Shown: positions 1 through 9,832 of the stretch, piece by piece
Layout of the letters: each line of letters begins with the position of its first letter
How positions within the stretch are numbered: the stretch's first letter is position 1
Source: Elephas maximus indicus
Lineage: Eukaryota; Chordata; Mammalia; Proboscidea; Elephantidae
NCBI RefSeq assembly: GCF_024166365.1
Contig: NC_064839.1
Location: 32,376,378-32,440,377, forward strand
Reading direction: 5' to 3'
DNA: 64,000 nucleotides
Made by a program: the position numbers and the translations under genes
The notes under the pieces: model-generated
Seen by the model: only the letters and a program-made list of their open reading frames with translations
What the model was told of the DNA's origin: nothing
Database searches by the model: none

Positions 1-885
1 CCTCCGTGCTCGGTTCCAACTTGATTTTCCAAATATTAACATATGTCAAGAGCTCGCACAAAGCCAAGGGTATAAAATCTCCCTTCTGGAGAAGGAAAGG
101 CCAGGGGAGGTCACCAAGCCGGGGGGACTCAGGAGCCAGGGTCTTCTGAGCAAGCAGGATGTCTCGGTGAATGGTGCAGAAGATGAATGCAAAACCCAGG
201 GTGGGAGGTGGGGGAGGGGCTGCCAAGAGGGACGATTGGACTTGCCCGGTGGGAGTGGCAGCAACTGTTTTTTCAAGACTACCTACTACGTGCCAACTTC
301 TTATTATGTGCCCCCGTTTAGCCCTCTAATCCTCTCAAAACCCCTGAGAGGTTGGTGGTACCCATTTTACAGGATATGGATTTGAATCTCATAGATGCTA
401 AGTAACTTGTCCAGTTCATACAGGTAGCATGGAGCAGGGCTGGGATTCAATTCAGGTCCATCTGATTCCAAACGCCACCTTCTTTTCCCTGTACCATTCC
501 CCTTTGGAGAATTCTACACTTTTAGGGAGGAAGTGTCCTCAGGCCTTGATTTGGCTCAACTCTCCTTTGACAAATTGAGAAACTGAGGCTTGTAAATATC
601 ATGCAAGCTTCCCAGTTCACAGAGCTATGAGGAGTGGAGACATAACTGGGATTCAGGTAAGAGGGCTCCCATCAGCCCAGATCTTCAAGTCCCTCCTCAG
701 TGAAACCCCTGCAGTTCCGATGGCCAGGGCTAAGCTCGTGGTTTCCTGCCTGCCTGTCTGCCAAGTCTGATAGATATCTGCCATCAGACTGTCCTCAGCA
801 TTCATCTCACCTGCCTGGATCCTTGACCTCTTGGGCTCTAATCCCCCTGTGTCCAGCCTGCTTCCCCAGGTACAGACCTAAGTGT
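1..885. other. No gene; two old MIR/L2-like fragments
   Basis: No coding frame of interest. About 330-480 and 555-665 read like degraded MIR/L2 arms: a paired 'cattttacag' type segment followed by 'gggattcaattcagg', and 'gagaaactgaggc' followed by 'gggattcagg'. These are wording matches to well-known ancient mammalian repeats rather than alignments. The rest (1-330, 665-885) shows nothing I recognise. Confidence 0.45.
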
Positions 886-1080
886 CATGTTGTGGTTAGG
901 TGCCATTGAGTAGATTTTCGACTCACAGTGACCCCATGTGACACAGTAGAACTACCCCATAGGGTGTCCTAGGCTGTAATCTTTATGGCAGCAAATTGCT
1001 AGGTCTTTCTCCTGCAGGACCACTGGGTGGGTTGACACGGCCAACCTTGGGTTAGCAGCCGAGTCACCAGGGCTCCTAAG
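886..1080 (-). mobile_element. AfroSINE, nearly full length, antisense
   Basis: Read on the minus strand it has a tRNA-like head ('agccctggtgact', 'ggctgctaaccc'), a middle containing 'gattacagcc' and a tail shared with the RTE LINE ('gtcactgtgagtcg', 'gcacctaac'). AfroSINEs are RNA polymerase III-type retroposons of afrotherian mammals, thought to be mobilised by RTE enzymes. This copy is diverged and has lost part of the head, so it is probably old and inactive. Confidence 0.88.
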
Positions 1081-1082
1081 AG

Positions 1083-1677
1083 ATGGTAACATCTTTTGTT
1101 GACTTCCTGTGATCCCAACCTAACAGGTTCCTCTTCACAGCCCTCCAGACTTAACTGCTCCTCATTCATTCTCAATTACACGTACAGATACAAATTCGGC
1201 AGCAGGCACTGTGTGGGTTGCTGCAAACATCAAGGTAAACAAAGTAGAATCCTTGTCCTCGAGGAGTTTACATTTTACGGGAAGGCAACAACTTTGGGAG
1301 ACCATCACAGGGCAATGGGCTCTGATCACTTCCCCTCAGGACTTCCTGCCCTTCAAGGAGTCCCTGCCATTTCCTACATAGGAGGTGGGACATTTGCATT
1401 TAAAAAAAGAGACCGTGAAGACTGTGCTGTGAACAATGTGTTGGCAGGAGCACAGTAGGTGGCAGACTGCTAGGCCAGTTAGGATGCTGAGGGGCCAAAC
1501 TGAGGTAGACACAGCAAGGAGGAAGTGGTGGCAATGGAGGCAAGAAGTATCCAGGAGGTCGTATGAAGAGGAGTGAACAGCCCTTGGTGACTGGTTGGCG
1601 GGGGTAGAAAGGCGAGGAAGGAACTGCTGGTCTTGATGAGCTTGGTGACTGCACTCAGGTTCGGGCCTGGAGCACAG
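1083..1677 (+). repeat. Probable degraded L2 LINE fragment
   Basis: About 1190-1300 carries the order 'gcaggcactgtg', 'caaggtaaaca', 'gaggagtttacattt' typical of the L2 3' region, and purine-rich text follows to about 1640. No open frame of L2 protein is left. The identification rests on recognised phrases only. Confidence 0.4.
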
Positions 1678-1679
1678 GT

Positions 1680-1882
1680 TGTAGTCAGTTGCCATCGAGT
1701 CAATTCAAACTCACGATGGCCCCATGTGTGCAGAGTGAAACTGCTCCATAGGGTTTTCAAGGCTGTGACATTTCAGAATCAGATCACCAGGCCTGTCTTC
1801 TGAAGCACCTCTGGGTGGATTTGAACCACCAGCCTTTCAGCTAATAGTCCAGCGCTTAACCATTTGCACCACCAGGGACTCA
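1680..1882 (-). mobile_element. AfroSINE, long form, antisense
   Basis: Minus-strand order is head ('agtccctggtggtgcaaatgg'-like), a middle with 'cagaagacaggcctggtgatc', then 'atggagcagtttcactc' and the tail 'tgagtttgaattgactcgatggcaac'-like. The middle block is the part that resembles the RTE 5' region. Both ends are present, so it is an essentially complete but mutated copy. Confidence 0.88.
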
Positions 1883-2195
1883 GGAGGTGAGCTGAGTTAC
1901 ATGCAGAACACACAGCCCTCTGCAAATGCAAACCTTTAACAGACTAATAGGAATCTACTGAAAAGAAGAAGAAATAATTACCTCCAAGTTCCATCTCAAT
2001 GCTTTCTGGGCTCATTGCTCTGATTGGCCTGACCTCCTAGGTGTAAGGCATTGTCACGGAAAGCAAGGAGGTGGAGGTTATTCTGGGATTAAAATCCCCA
2101 TGACTTGAAGCTTTGGGCTTTTGTCAAAGACAAAGGAAAGGGACATACTTAGTGCTTAACCAAAATTGTATTAAACTTCTTTAAAAGCATGAAAA

Positions 2196-2425
2196 CCACG
2201 CACCTCAAAATATAATGGCATACTCAGCCATAAAGAGAAATGAAGTTCTGATACATGCTGCAACACAGATCAACCTTGAAAACATTATGCTGAGTTAAGT
2301 AAGTCCATCAAAAAGGACAAATATTATATGATCCCACTTATGTGAAATAGGCAAAGTATAGAGACCAAAGCTTCTTGATGCTTACCAGGGCTGAGAGGGA
2401 GGAGGGATGAGGCATTTAAGAACTC
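2196..2425 (+). mobile_element. L1M-type LINE 3'-UTR fragment
   Basis: The sequence has the known L1 3'-UTR order: 'atactcagccataaa', then 'gcaacacagatcaacctt', then 'atgctgagttaagtaagtc', then 'atatgatcccacttatgtg'. There is no poly-A tail and the ends are ragged. It is an ancient truncated copy. Confidence 0.7.
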
Positions 2426-2604
2426 AAAGGTTGTTAGGAGACCCTCTGCCCCTACACTTTGGAAATGAGGGCTCTAAGTGTTGGAAAAGGAAGTGAAGAA
2501 GGGAACTTGCTATAAAACTGTTAAAGAAACTGACGCCAAGAAAGAAGTGACGGTTTGTCCTACAGATGAGGACGTACTTAGTTTTCAGTCTTCCATGGTT
2601 CATT

Positions 2605-2972
2605 GACCCATTTGAATTATGGTGCTGGCAAAGACTATCGAATATACTATGAACTTCCAGAAGAACAAACACATTTGTCTTGGAAGAAGTACAGCCAGTA
2701 TGTTCCTTAGCAGCGAGGATGGCAAGACTTCATCTCATGTGCTTCGGACAAGTTATCAGGAGGGACCTGTTCCTGGAGAGGGATATCATGCTTGGTAAAG
2801 TACAGCATCAGTGAGAAAGACCCTCAATGAGATGGACTGATGCACTGACTGCAACAACGGCCTCCAACAAACCTACTATTGTGAGGATGGCACAGGAGCA
2901 GGAAACATTTCATTCTGTTATCCATGGGGTCATTACCAGTCAGAGCTGACTCCATGGCACCTAGCAACACCA
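2605..2972 (+). mobile_element. RTE LINE 3' end
   Basis: Begins in the ORF2 C-terminal region ('gaattatggtgctggcaaag') and runs through 'gaagaagtacagccag', 'tcatgcttggtaaagta' and 'gatggactgatgc' to the tail 'gctgactccatggcacctagcaacacc'. The reading frame is broken by indels and stops. This is a 5'-truncated dead copy of the autonomous partner of the AfroSINEs. Confidence 0.85.
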
Positions 2973-3404
2973 TGGTGCTAAGGAGCAGTTGGATCCCTGC
3001 AACCTGTGGTTAAAATGTAAATTCCATTTTAGCCTTTTGTTTGAACGGCCTCCACCTTCTTTCCTGGGATTAGCTGTAGGGTGCAGTCAGGGGCTAAGAA
3101 TGAAGAACCACGTGAGAGGATAAGAAGGTATAGAGCTGCTCAGTACCTGGACATCTCCACTGTCATTCCTATAAAGGTGACCCCAGGGCCTGGAGAGGAG
3201 GGATTGCTTGTTAAACCAGACCCACATTCTGGCTGTATATAGCAAACTAGCCAGTCAGGCAGATGAATATCTGTAAGTTAATTTTCAGTAAATTTCATAA
3301 AGTGAACTTAATCCTCTCAGTTAGTATTTGGGTTGCTTTTAGAGGGTCCTAATTAATGAACATTGAAAACTTCAGGTTGTCAACAATTACATTCTACTTA
3401 GACC
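2973..3404. other. No recognised feature
   Basis: Nothing identifiable as gene, RNA or repeat. The content is mixed and no frame looks coding. Confidence 0.3.
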
Positions 3405-3975
3405 AAGAAATATGTCCATGGAAGCCACAGTCAAGAAATCAAATGAAGTACTGCATTGGGCAAACCTGCTGCAAAAGACCTCTTTAAAGTTTTAAAAAGC
3501 AAAGTTGTCACTTTGATGCCTAAGGTACACCTGACCCAAGCCATGGTCTTCTCAATTGCCTCATGTGCTGTGAAAGCTAGACAATGAAAAAGGAAGAGAG
3601 AAGATTTGATGCATTTGAATTCAGTGTTGGCAAAGAATATTGAATTACCCAAGAGTGCCAGAAGAATGAACAATCAGTCTTAGAAGAAATAAAACCAGAA
3701 TGTTCTTTAGATTGTGAGACTTCAGCTCACTTACTTTGGACACATCATCAGGAAAGACCTATCACTAGAAAAGGATATCATGTTTGGTAAAGTAGGTGGT
3801 CAGCAAAAACAAGGGAAACTTTCAATGAGATGGATTGACACGATAGCCCGAACAATGGATGCAAACATACAAATGACCATGAAGATGGCCCAAGACCAGG
3901 CAATTTTCGTTCTGTTATAAGTAAGGTCGCCATGAGTTGAAGCCAACTCCCCAGCAATTAACAACAATAACAAAC
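3405..3975 (+). mobile_element. RTE LINE 3' end, longer and more diverged
   Basis: Starts further upstream in ORF2 than its neighbours ('ccatggaagccacagtcaagaa', encoding the diverged HGSSSQEIK region) and ends in the tail 'gcaattaacaacaataacaa'. A frame spanning 3714-3920 still encodes an RTE-like C-terminal stretch (LTYFGHIIRKDLSLEKDI, later MRWIDTIA). Frameshifts separate it from the upstream part, so it is a pseudogene copy. Confidence 0.85.
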
Positions 3976-5137
3976 ATCTCTAGGTATTGCTAAGGCAAGT
4001 GGGCAGCTTGAATATTTGGAGTCAAGATGCTGGTGACCAGAGTTGGCAAACCGAGCAAGCTCTTCCAGGATAGAGCCTAAATAGGGCCTTGTTCACGTGG
4101 GACTCTCTTATATATAGCAAGTAGGAAGGGTCCAAGAAAGGTCTTTATAAAAGATTTAGTGCTGTTAATTTTTACATACACAGTGAGATCACCTCTTTCT
4201 TAAATGTAGGGACCCTTACTTATTCTGGACGTAATATAAGAGAACAACAGTATTGTTCTATAGTCATGCAATATCTCTTTGGCCTTCACCATTTCTTGAA
4301 GGTCCTGCCTAGCTCCATCCTCATCAGACCAAAGGATCTGGAGGGTTGATTCCAGGCCATTCATTTTTTGCAAATCTCCATAGCTTTCCACAAAGCAATG
4401 GACAGACAGTAGGAGCTGGACTGAGTAAAATTTCTTCGCTGGGTGATAAAATGTGAAAGGTCCTGGCACACAGTGGGCAATCAGCGACTGTAAGTACAAC
4501 CTGAGTATTCATCTGCTGATGTAAGTCTTGCATTTTGGGTTACAAAGGACATTTATCCTTTAAGGGATGACCTGGATAAGAAGGGGTAGGCAGGAAGAAG
4601 AAAGAGGAAGCTAGACTAATGAGCCCAACCTTGCAATTCTCTCACTAATAAGGAGAGGCCCCATGAGGCAGACAGAGCAGTAGAAAGAGCCTGCCTCAGT
4701 GTTTCCGGACAGAAAAGCTTAAATGCCAGTAATAACCCTCTGGGGGCTGACTGTCCCTAGTTTAACTAAGGGAGCCAGGGGAGCATATCCCAGACTTTCC
4801 CAAAGTACAGAGGGGACACTTTGGTTTCGAGTTATGGACTTTGAAGCTACAGTCATCAGAGGTTCTATTTAACTCTTTTTGTGGCTTTAGAAACTACTGG
4901 CTTCCAATTTAGTTTTCCATAGGGCAGAAGCCATTCTCTTACCCACCTCTTCCTATCAGTGAAATGATCTAAAAAGAAAATGAAGAGAAATTAGGAACTT
5001 GAAATAGGCTTAGGTTATAGTAATAGATAAAAGCAGGCAATCACACACTGACAGTGACTGTGTCTGTAAACTTCCTTAGGGTAGCGATAGAAATTCTCAC
5101 ATTCATTTATTCCTCCAGTAGATTTTGTGAAGCACCT
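3976..5137. other. No gene; unique-looking sequence with an L2-like edge
   Basis: About 1.1 kb with no convincing gene. The last 40 bases ('attcatttattcctcc', 'gaagcacctt') look like an L2 segment. It continues past the LTR as 'actatgtgcctgatt', so the LTR inserted into that old L2. The rest is unassigned. Confidence 0.35.
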
Positions 5138-5650
5138 TGTTGTGGAATGAATTGTGTCCCCCCAAAATGTGTGTCAACTTGGCCAGGCCATGATTCCCAG
5201 TATTGCGTGATTGTCCACCATTTTGCCATCTAATGTAACTTTCCTTTGTGTTATAAATCCTACCTCTATGGTGTTAATGAGGCAGGATTAGAGGCAGTTA
5301 TGTTAATGAGGCAGGAGTCATCTACAAGATTAGGTTGTATCTTTAGTCAATCTCTTTCGAGCTATAAAAGAGAAAAGAAAGCAGAGGGTCAGGGGGACCG
5401 CATACCACCAAGAAAGCAGAGCTAAGAGTGTGCGTCCTTTGGACCCACAGTCCCTGCACTGAAAAGCTCCTAGACCAGGGGAAGATTGATGACAAGGACC
5501 TTCCCCCAGAGCTGACAGAAAGTCTTTCCCTGGAGCTGGCACTCTGAATTTGGACTTCCAGCCTCCTAGACTGTGAGAGAATAAATTTCTGTTTGTTAAT
5601 GCCATTCGCTTGTGGTATTTTTGTTATAGCACAGCTAGATAACTAAGGCA
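5138..5650 (+). mobile_element. Solo LTR, ERVL-MaLR type
   Basis: The element begins TGTTGTGG and ends AAGGCA, with a candidate 5-bp target duplication (cacct at 5133-5137, cactt at 5651-5655). Internal text is MaLR-like: 'gtgtccccccaaaatg' near the start, 'tggacttccagcctcc' and 'aataaatttctgtttgtta' near the polyadenylation region, and 'gtggtatttttgttatagca' at the end. There is no internal retroviral sequence, so it is a solo LTR. Related LTRs lie antisense at about 62.3 and 63.2 kb. Confidence 0.8.
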
Positions 5651-5813
5651 CACTTACTATGTGCCTGATTTACAAAGACTTTCTGATTAAAGGTGAAATT
5701 AGGAAGGGAACTGGAGGGGGGCAGGGGTGGAAGAAGGAAGGGAATAGGAAAGGAATTGGAAAAGAATGGAAATTTGGGAACATTAAGTATTAGGAGGGTA
5801 ATCGTCAAGTGGA

Positions 5814-6026
5814 ATACCCTCTTGATGCAAAGGGTTAAAGCGCTTGGCTGCTAACCAAAAGGTTGGAGGTTGGAGTCCACTTAGAGGCACTCAGAAGAAA
5901 GGTCTGGTGATCTACTTCCAAAAATCAGCCATTGAAAACCCTGCGGAGCACAGTTCTACTCTTATACACATGGGGTCACTATGAGTCAGAATCAACTCAA
6001 AAGCAACTATTTGTTTGTTTGTTTTA
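5814..6026 (+). mobile_element. AfroSINE, long form
   Basis: Complete from head ('cttggctgctaaccaaaagg') through the middle ('agaagaaaggtctggtgatc', 'atcagccattgaaaacc') to the tail ('atgagtcagaatcaactc'). It ends in a simple 'tttgtttgtttgtttt' tail, a typical microsatellite-like terminus for the family. Confidence 0.9.
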
Positions 6027-6379
6027 ATCCAAAGGTTACAAAGCTCACACAGCTCTTTCCTATGTCCCAAGAACCGAGGGCTGTGGTTAAGGCTGTATTG
6101 CTCCTGGTGGTTTTGTTATTGCCGAGGGCTTTGTGTAAGCGATCAGTGTGACCCTCAAACCCAGTAAACATGCAACTAGTTTTTTCACCTTTCAAAATGG
6201 CTCTCAGAACCTGGATAGGTGATTCTCGGCGCTAACCTTAAATGTATAGGGAAAAGGGCAAGGAATGTAGCCTGGTAAGCCTGACATCATGTTATCCTAG
6301 CCAGAGAACCTTGGAAGAGTAACTTAAGCTCTGGTTTTCAGTTTCAACAACTTGCAAATGAGAATAATAATACCTATTT
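6027..6379. other. No recognised feature
   Basis: A short interval between a SINE and an RTE copy. An MIR-like 3' half may be present ('agtaacttaagctctgg', 'cttgcaaatgagaataataa' at about 6315-6375). There is no gene. Confidence 0.35.
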
Positions 6380-6962
6380 CATCAACACCCATGGAAGCAG
6401 CAGTCAAGAAATCAAAAGACACATTGCATTGGGCAAATCTTCTGTGAAAGAACTCTTTAAAGTGTTGAAAAGCAAAGATGTCACCTTGAAGACTAAGGTG
6501 CACCTGACCCAAGCCATGGTCTTTTCAGTAGCATCATATGCATGCAAAAGCTGGACAATGAATAAGGAAGACTGAAGAAGAACTGACGCCTTTGAATTGT
6601 GGTGTTGGCAAAGAATATTGAATATACCATGGACTGCCAAAAGAACGAACAAATCTGTCTTGGAAGAAGTACAACCCAAATGCTCCTTACAAGCAAGGAC
6701 GGCGAGACTGCGTCCTACATACTTTGGACATGTTGTCAGGAGGGATCAACCCCTGGAGAAGAACATCAAGCTTGGTAAAGTAGAGGATCAGCGAAAAAGA
6801 AGAAGGTCCTCAATGAGATGGATTGACACAGTGGCTGCAACAATGGGCTCAAGCATAGCAATGATTGTGAGCATGATGCAGGACTGGGCAGTGTTTCGTT
6901 CTGTAGTACATAGGGTCACTATGAGTCAGAATCGACTCGACAGCACCTAACAACAACAACAT
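6380..6962 (+). mobile_element. RTE LINE 3' end with residual ORF2
   Basis: Covers the RTE ORF2 C-terminal region and tail. The text runs 'caacacccatggaagcagc', 'ccatggtcttttcagtagc', 'ggacatgttgtcaggaggg', 'gcacctaacaacaacaac'. It is 5' truncated. It is less decayed than the copies at 2.6 and 3.4 kb, because its last 117 codons are still open (separate entry). Confidence 0.92.
6597..6950 (+). pseudogene. RTE ORF2 protein, C-terminal fragment
   Basis: A 117-codon open frame (after a stop just upstream) that encodes the C-terminal end of the RTE endonuclease/reverse-transcriptase polyprotein, downstream of the polymerase domain. Visible family wording is CWQRILNIPWTAKRTNKSV, PTYFGHVVRRDQPLEKNI, SSMRWIDTVAATM and VHRVTMSQNRLDST, and the stop falls at the start of the LINE tail. 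The ATG at 6597 is only the first in-frame methionine and not a real start. No endonuclease or polymerase domain is present, so no activity is expected. Confidence 0.85.
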
Positions 6963-7380
6963 CTCATGTGATTGTTGCATTAGGTAATATGATGTATAAA
7001 AACGCCTGACACACAGTGTATGTTTAGTTAGGTTAGTTAGGTCTATTCCATTTGTGTCCTTGAATGTTATTCTTGCACTGTTTTTAAAATTAGTGCATGT
7101 CATGTAGTTCTTTTCCATTTGTGTTTCTTTAATGTTATCACTGCACTGTTTTTACAATTAGTATATGATGCCAAATAAAGTAAATGGTTTGGAAATAAAG
7201 GCATTAGTCTAAACACAGAACAGAAAATGTAGTAAAATAAGGTTCAGCCTGAAACCTCAAAGGTATCTTGGGCTTTGCTTCCTGACTAAAAAGATCAGCT
7301 ATCAATAGCCATTAGTGATATAAAATTGAATCACTTGCAAAACAATCAGTAAAAGAGTGATAATTTTTCATGCTCACGAA
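6963..7380. repeat. Short 67-bp tandem duplication in unassigned DNA
   Basis: Two adjacent units at about 7044-7100 and 7110-7168 share 'ttccatttgtg', 'aatgttat', 'gcactgtttttaaaatta' and then 'agt-atg', giving a period near 67 bp with roughly 80 percent identity by eye. The remainder to 7380 shows nothing else. Confidence 0.6.
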
Positions 7381-7720
7381 AGATGACCCATTTGGGGCTT
7401 CAAAATTAACAGCAAGAAATAGTGTTGTCAATATGACACTAACACGGGTCGTAATTAATCAGATCCCAGCCCCTTTGTCTGCTGGGAAATCTCCCAAGTC
7501 TATTCCCAGCACCTTAAAAGATAACGGTTGACCTTGCCTGCTTGCCTAATAATAATTTATAGATGTGTAAACATTTACCACAACAATTACAGGTCGGCCT
7601 AATGAAATTCCAGGAGCACAAGTCACGGAAGGCCTGAGTGTGCATCATAAATTCCGAATCAATCCCGCAGACTGGGATCTGCAAATAAATTACAAGTCAA
7701 GGCCAACTCCTTCAGAGCAG
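7380..7720. other. Non-repetitive block, candidate conserved element
   Basis: No repeat family is visible. The stretch holds intact-looking homeodomain-type cores ('cgtaattaatcag'), a forkhead-type 'gtgtaaacattt' and 'aataatttatagatg', plus a few CpGs ('acacgggtcgtaatt', 'gtcacggaagg', 'attccgaatc'). This is compatible with a regulatory element but is not evidence of function. Confidence 0.3.
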
Positions 7721-7892
7721 ACCTTTTCCTGGGGAGCAGTGAAGGTAAAGGGTTAGGGGTTTTGTGTTCTGACTCACTAAAAGGCTCTGGACATGTATGG
7801 ACTGACTACTGAATGCTAACTCTGTGGTAGCCTTCACCTGGAAGTCATTAATCTTTGTGAGCCTCTATTTCCTCATCTGTATAATTGGGGTC

Positions 7893-8245
7893 CACAACCC
7901 ATCAGTCAGTCAGTCTGTCATACAATGGTCGTTTGTGTGTTGCTGTGATGCTAGAAGCTATGCTACCAGTATTTCAAATATCAACAGGGTTACCCCAAAA
8001 ATTAGTCAATGAAAACCTAATGGATCACAACAGAACATTGTCCATTGGATACATCATCAAGAGAGGAGGACATCATGTTTGGTAAAGCAGAGGGCCAACG
8101 AAGGTAAGAGAGATCCTCAGTGAAATGAACTGGCTCAATAGCCACAACAATGGACTTGAACATGCTGGCAATCATACGGATGACACAGGACACAGGCAAC
8201 ATTTCATTGTATATAAGGTCACCATGAGTCAGGGCTTCCTTGCAC
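7893..8245 (+). mobile_element. Internally deleted RTE derivative (copy A)
   Basis: The 5' half matches the upstream part of other RTE derivatives here ('ctgtgatgctagaagctatg', 'tatttcaaatatcaacaggg'). The 3' half is the RTE tail ('catcatgtttggtaaagcag', 'accatgagtcag'). The halves meet just after 'cagaacattgtc', the same point as in the copy at 32.9 kb. About 80 bp of the 5' half and part of the 3' half are additionally missing here. Confidence 0.72.
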
Positions 8246-9634
8246 AGACAGTAGTTCTGAGTATGACAAATCACTTCAGTCATTCACTTTATAAGTACTT
8301 ATCAATTATCTTCTATATTCTAGAAATTTGGTGTTTAACACAGTAGCTGGCACTTGGCAGACACGAAATAAATGGTAGGTATGATAAAATTTTTCCTTTT
8401 TTTATGATAAAAAAAACCCAGTGCCATCTAGTCGATTCTGACTTATCATTAATAATAATAACTATCATCACGATTGTTGGAAATGTAGTCCTTAGGAATT
8501 TTATTATGACTGTGGCAAGTTTATTCCCTTGGAAGTTAGAGGACTAAAGGAGAAATACAATACTGGGAAGAGATAGTAAGCTCCTGGTTCCTCTCCCAAG
8601 CCCCCAGAAGACTGCTGTTGGGTTTTAAACAAGGAAAAAATGAAGGACCCTTCCTCCTTGCTTCACACAAACAGAATTGTTAAGGGGAAGAGAGTGGCAT
8701 GCACCAAGGGCCACTCCCAGGCCAGGTCCTTTGCCAGGGATGCCATAAGCCACCTCATTTACTCCTCACAGTAAGCCTATCGACTCTACTATTATCCACA
8801 TTGAACCTTCAAGGTCACTGCAGTTCCAAGGGGTTAAACCCAAAGAGGTATAAATAAGTGCAAAAGGTCTTTTATTATGGACTAATGATTTGGGGGAAAT
8901 TGTGAGGACAAATGACTCCCAAAGACTAATGGCAAATCCCAAGGAGTCTGTGACTCTGGGATATGGATTCCTAGTGAGTATGAAGACCCAGACTAGATCT
9001 GTGAGAAAACATTTACCCAGCCCAGGTAAGAACATCTTCATTCAGAGAACAGGAAAGGGCCAGCCACCTGTACCTCCACTAGGAGGCCCCTCCGATGGCC
9101 GGACAGAGACCTGAGACACAAAGGTCCCACCTGCATGGTTCTCCCTCCAGCAGCGCATGACGAAGTCATCCTAAACCCAGAATGGGAATATTCAGGAAAC
9201 TGCTCTGTCTCACTCTCATGGCTGCTGCAATTGTTGTCTGCTTTTAGCAAACCTGATCCAATTGAAAAAAGAAATGCAAATACAAGTACCCTGAGTGCCA
9301 CACAGGCAAAACTTTTCCTCTAATTAATCCTAAATGTGGCTATTCAGTGTGTGTACTTGTTTTTTCCTGAACTATAAACCCCATTTGTGAAGAAAGATTT
9401 GTTTCAGCAGATTGCTTGGCCACAAATCTCATCTCTGGTTTCTTTTTTTTTTTTTTTTCCTTCCCTTGTCCTTCCTTAAAAAAAAAAAAAAAAGTTCAGA
9501 GCTTTGATTTTTATTAGTATTTTGGAGGAAGAGAATCCATGCTTTGTTCAGTTGACCTCTTTCCTGAGTAAACCATGCCCCGATTCAAGTCACCTAGATT
9601 TGGGGGTGCTTTAAAGGAAGTGTCCTCGTTATAA
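8246..9634. other. No gene; SINE scrap and poly-T/poly-A hairpin
   Basis: 8407-8445 is an antisense AfroSINE tail scrap ('cagtgccatctagtcgattc'). 8330-8390 looks like an MIR 3' end. 9437-9495 holds a long T tract, a short spacer and a long A tract that could pair as a hairpin. Open frames in both directions overlap one another and look like chance. Confidence 0.4.
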
Positions 9635-9832
9635 CCAGTTGCCTCGGAGTCTATTCCAATTCATGGTAGCCCCATGTGTGCTGGAGTAGAACTGTGCTCC
9701 ATATAGCTCTCAGTAATTGATTTTTCAGAAGTAGATCACCAGCCCTTTCTTCCAAGACACCTCGGGGTGGACTTGAACCTTCAACCTTCCCGTTAGCAAC
9801 TGAGTGCTTTAACCATTTGCATCCCCACATGT
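9635..9832 (-). mobile_element. AfroSINE, long form, antisense
   Basis: On the minus strand the order is 'ggatgcaaatggttaaagc', then the middle 'ggaagaaagggctggtgatc', then 'tatggagcacagttctactc', then the tail. The copy is complete but has several substitutions in the tRNA-like head. Confidence 0.87.

Noticed and set aside
9437..9495. Poly-T and poly-A tracts as an rho-like terminator or hairpin gene
   Set aside because: Such tracts are common remnants of retroposon tails in mammals. There is no transcription unit to terminate.
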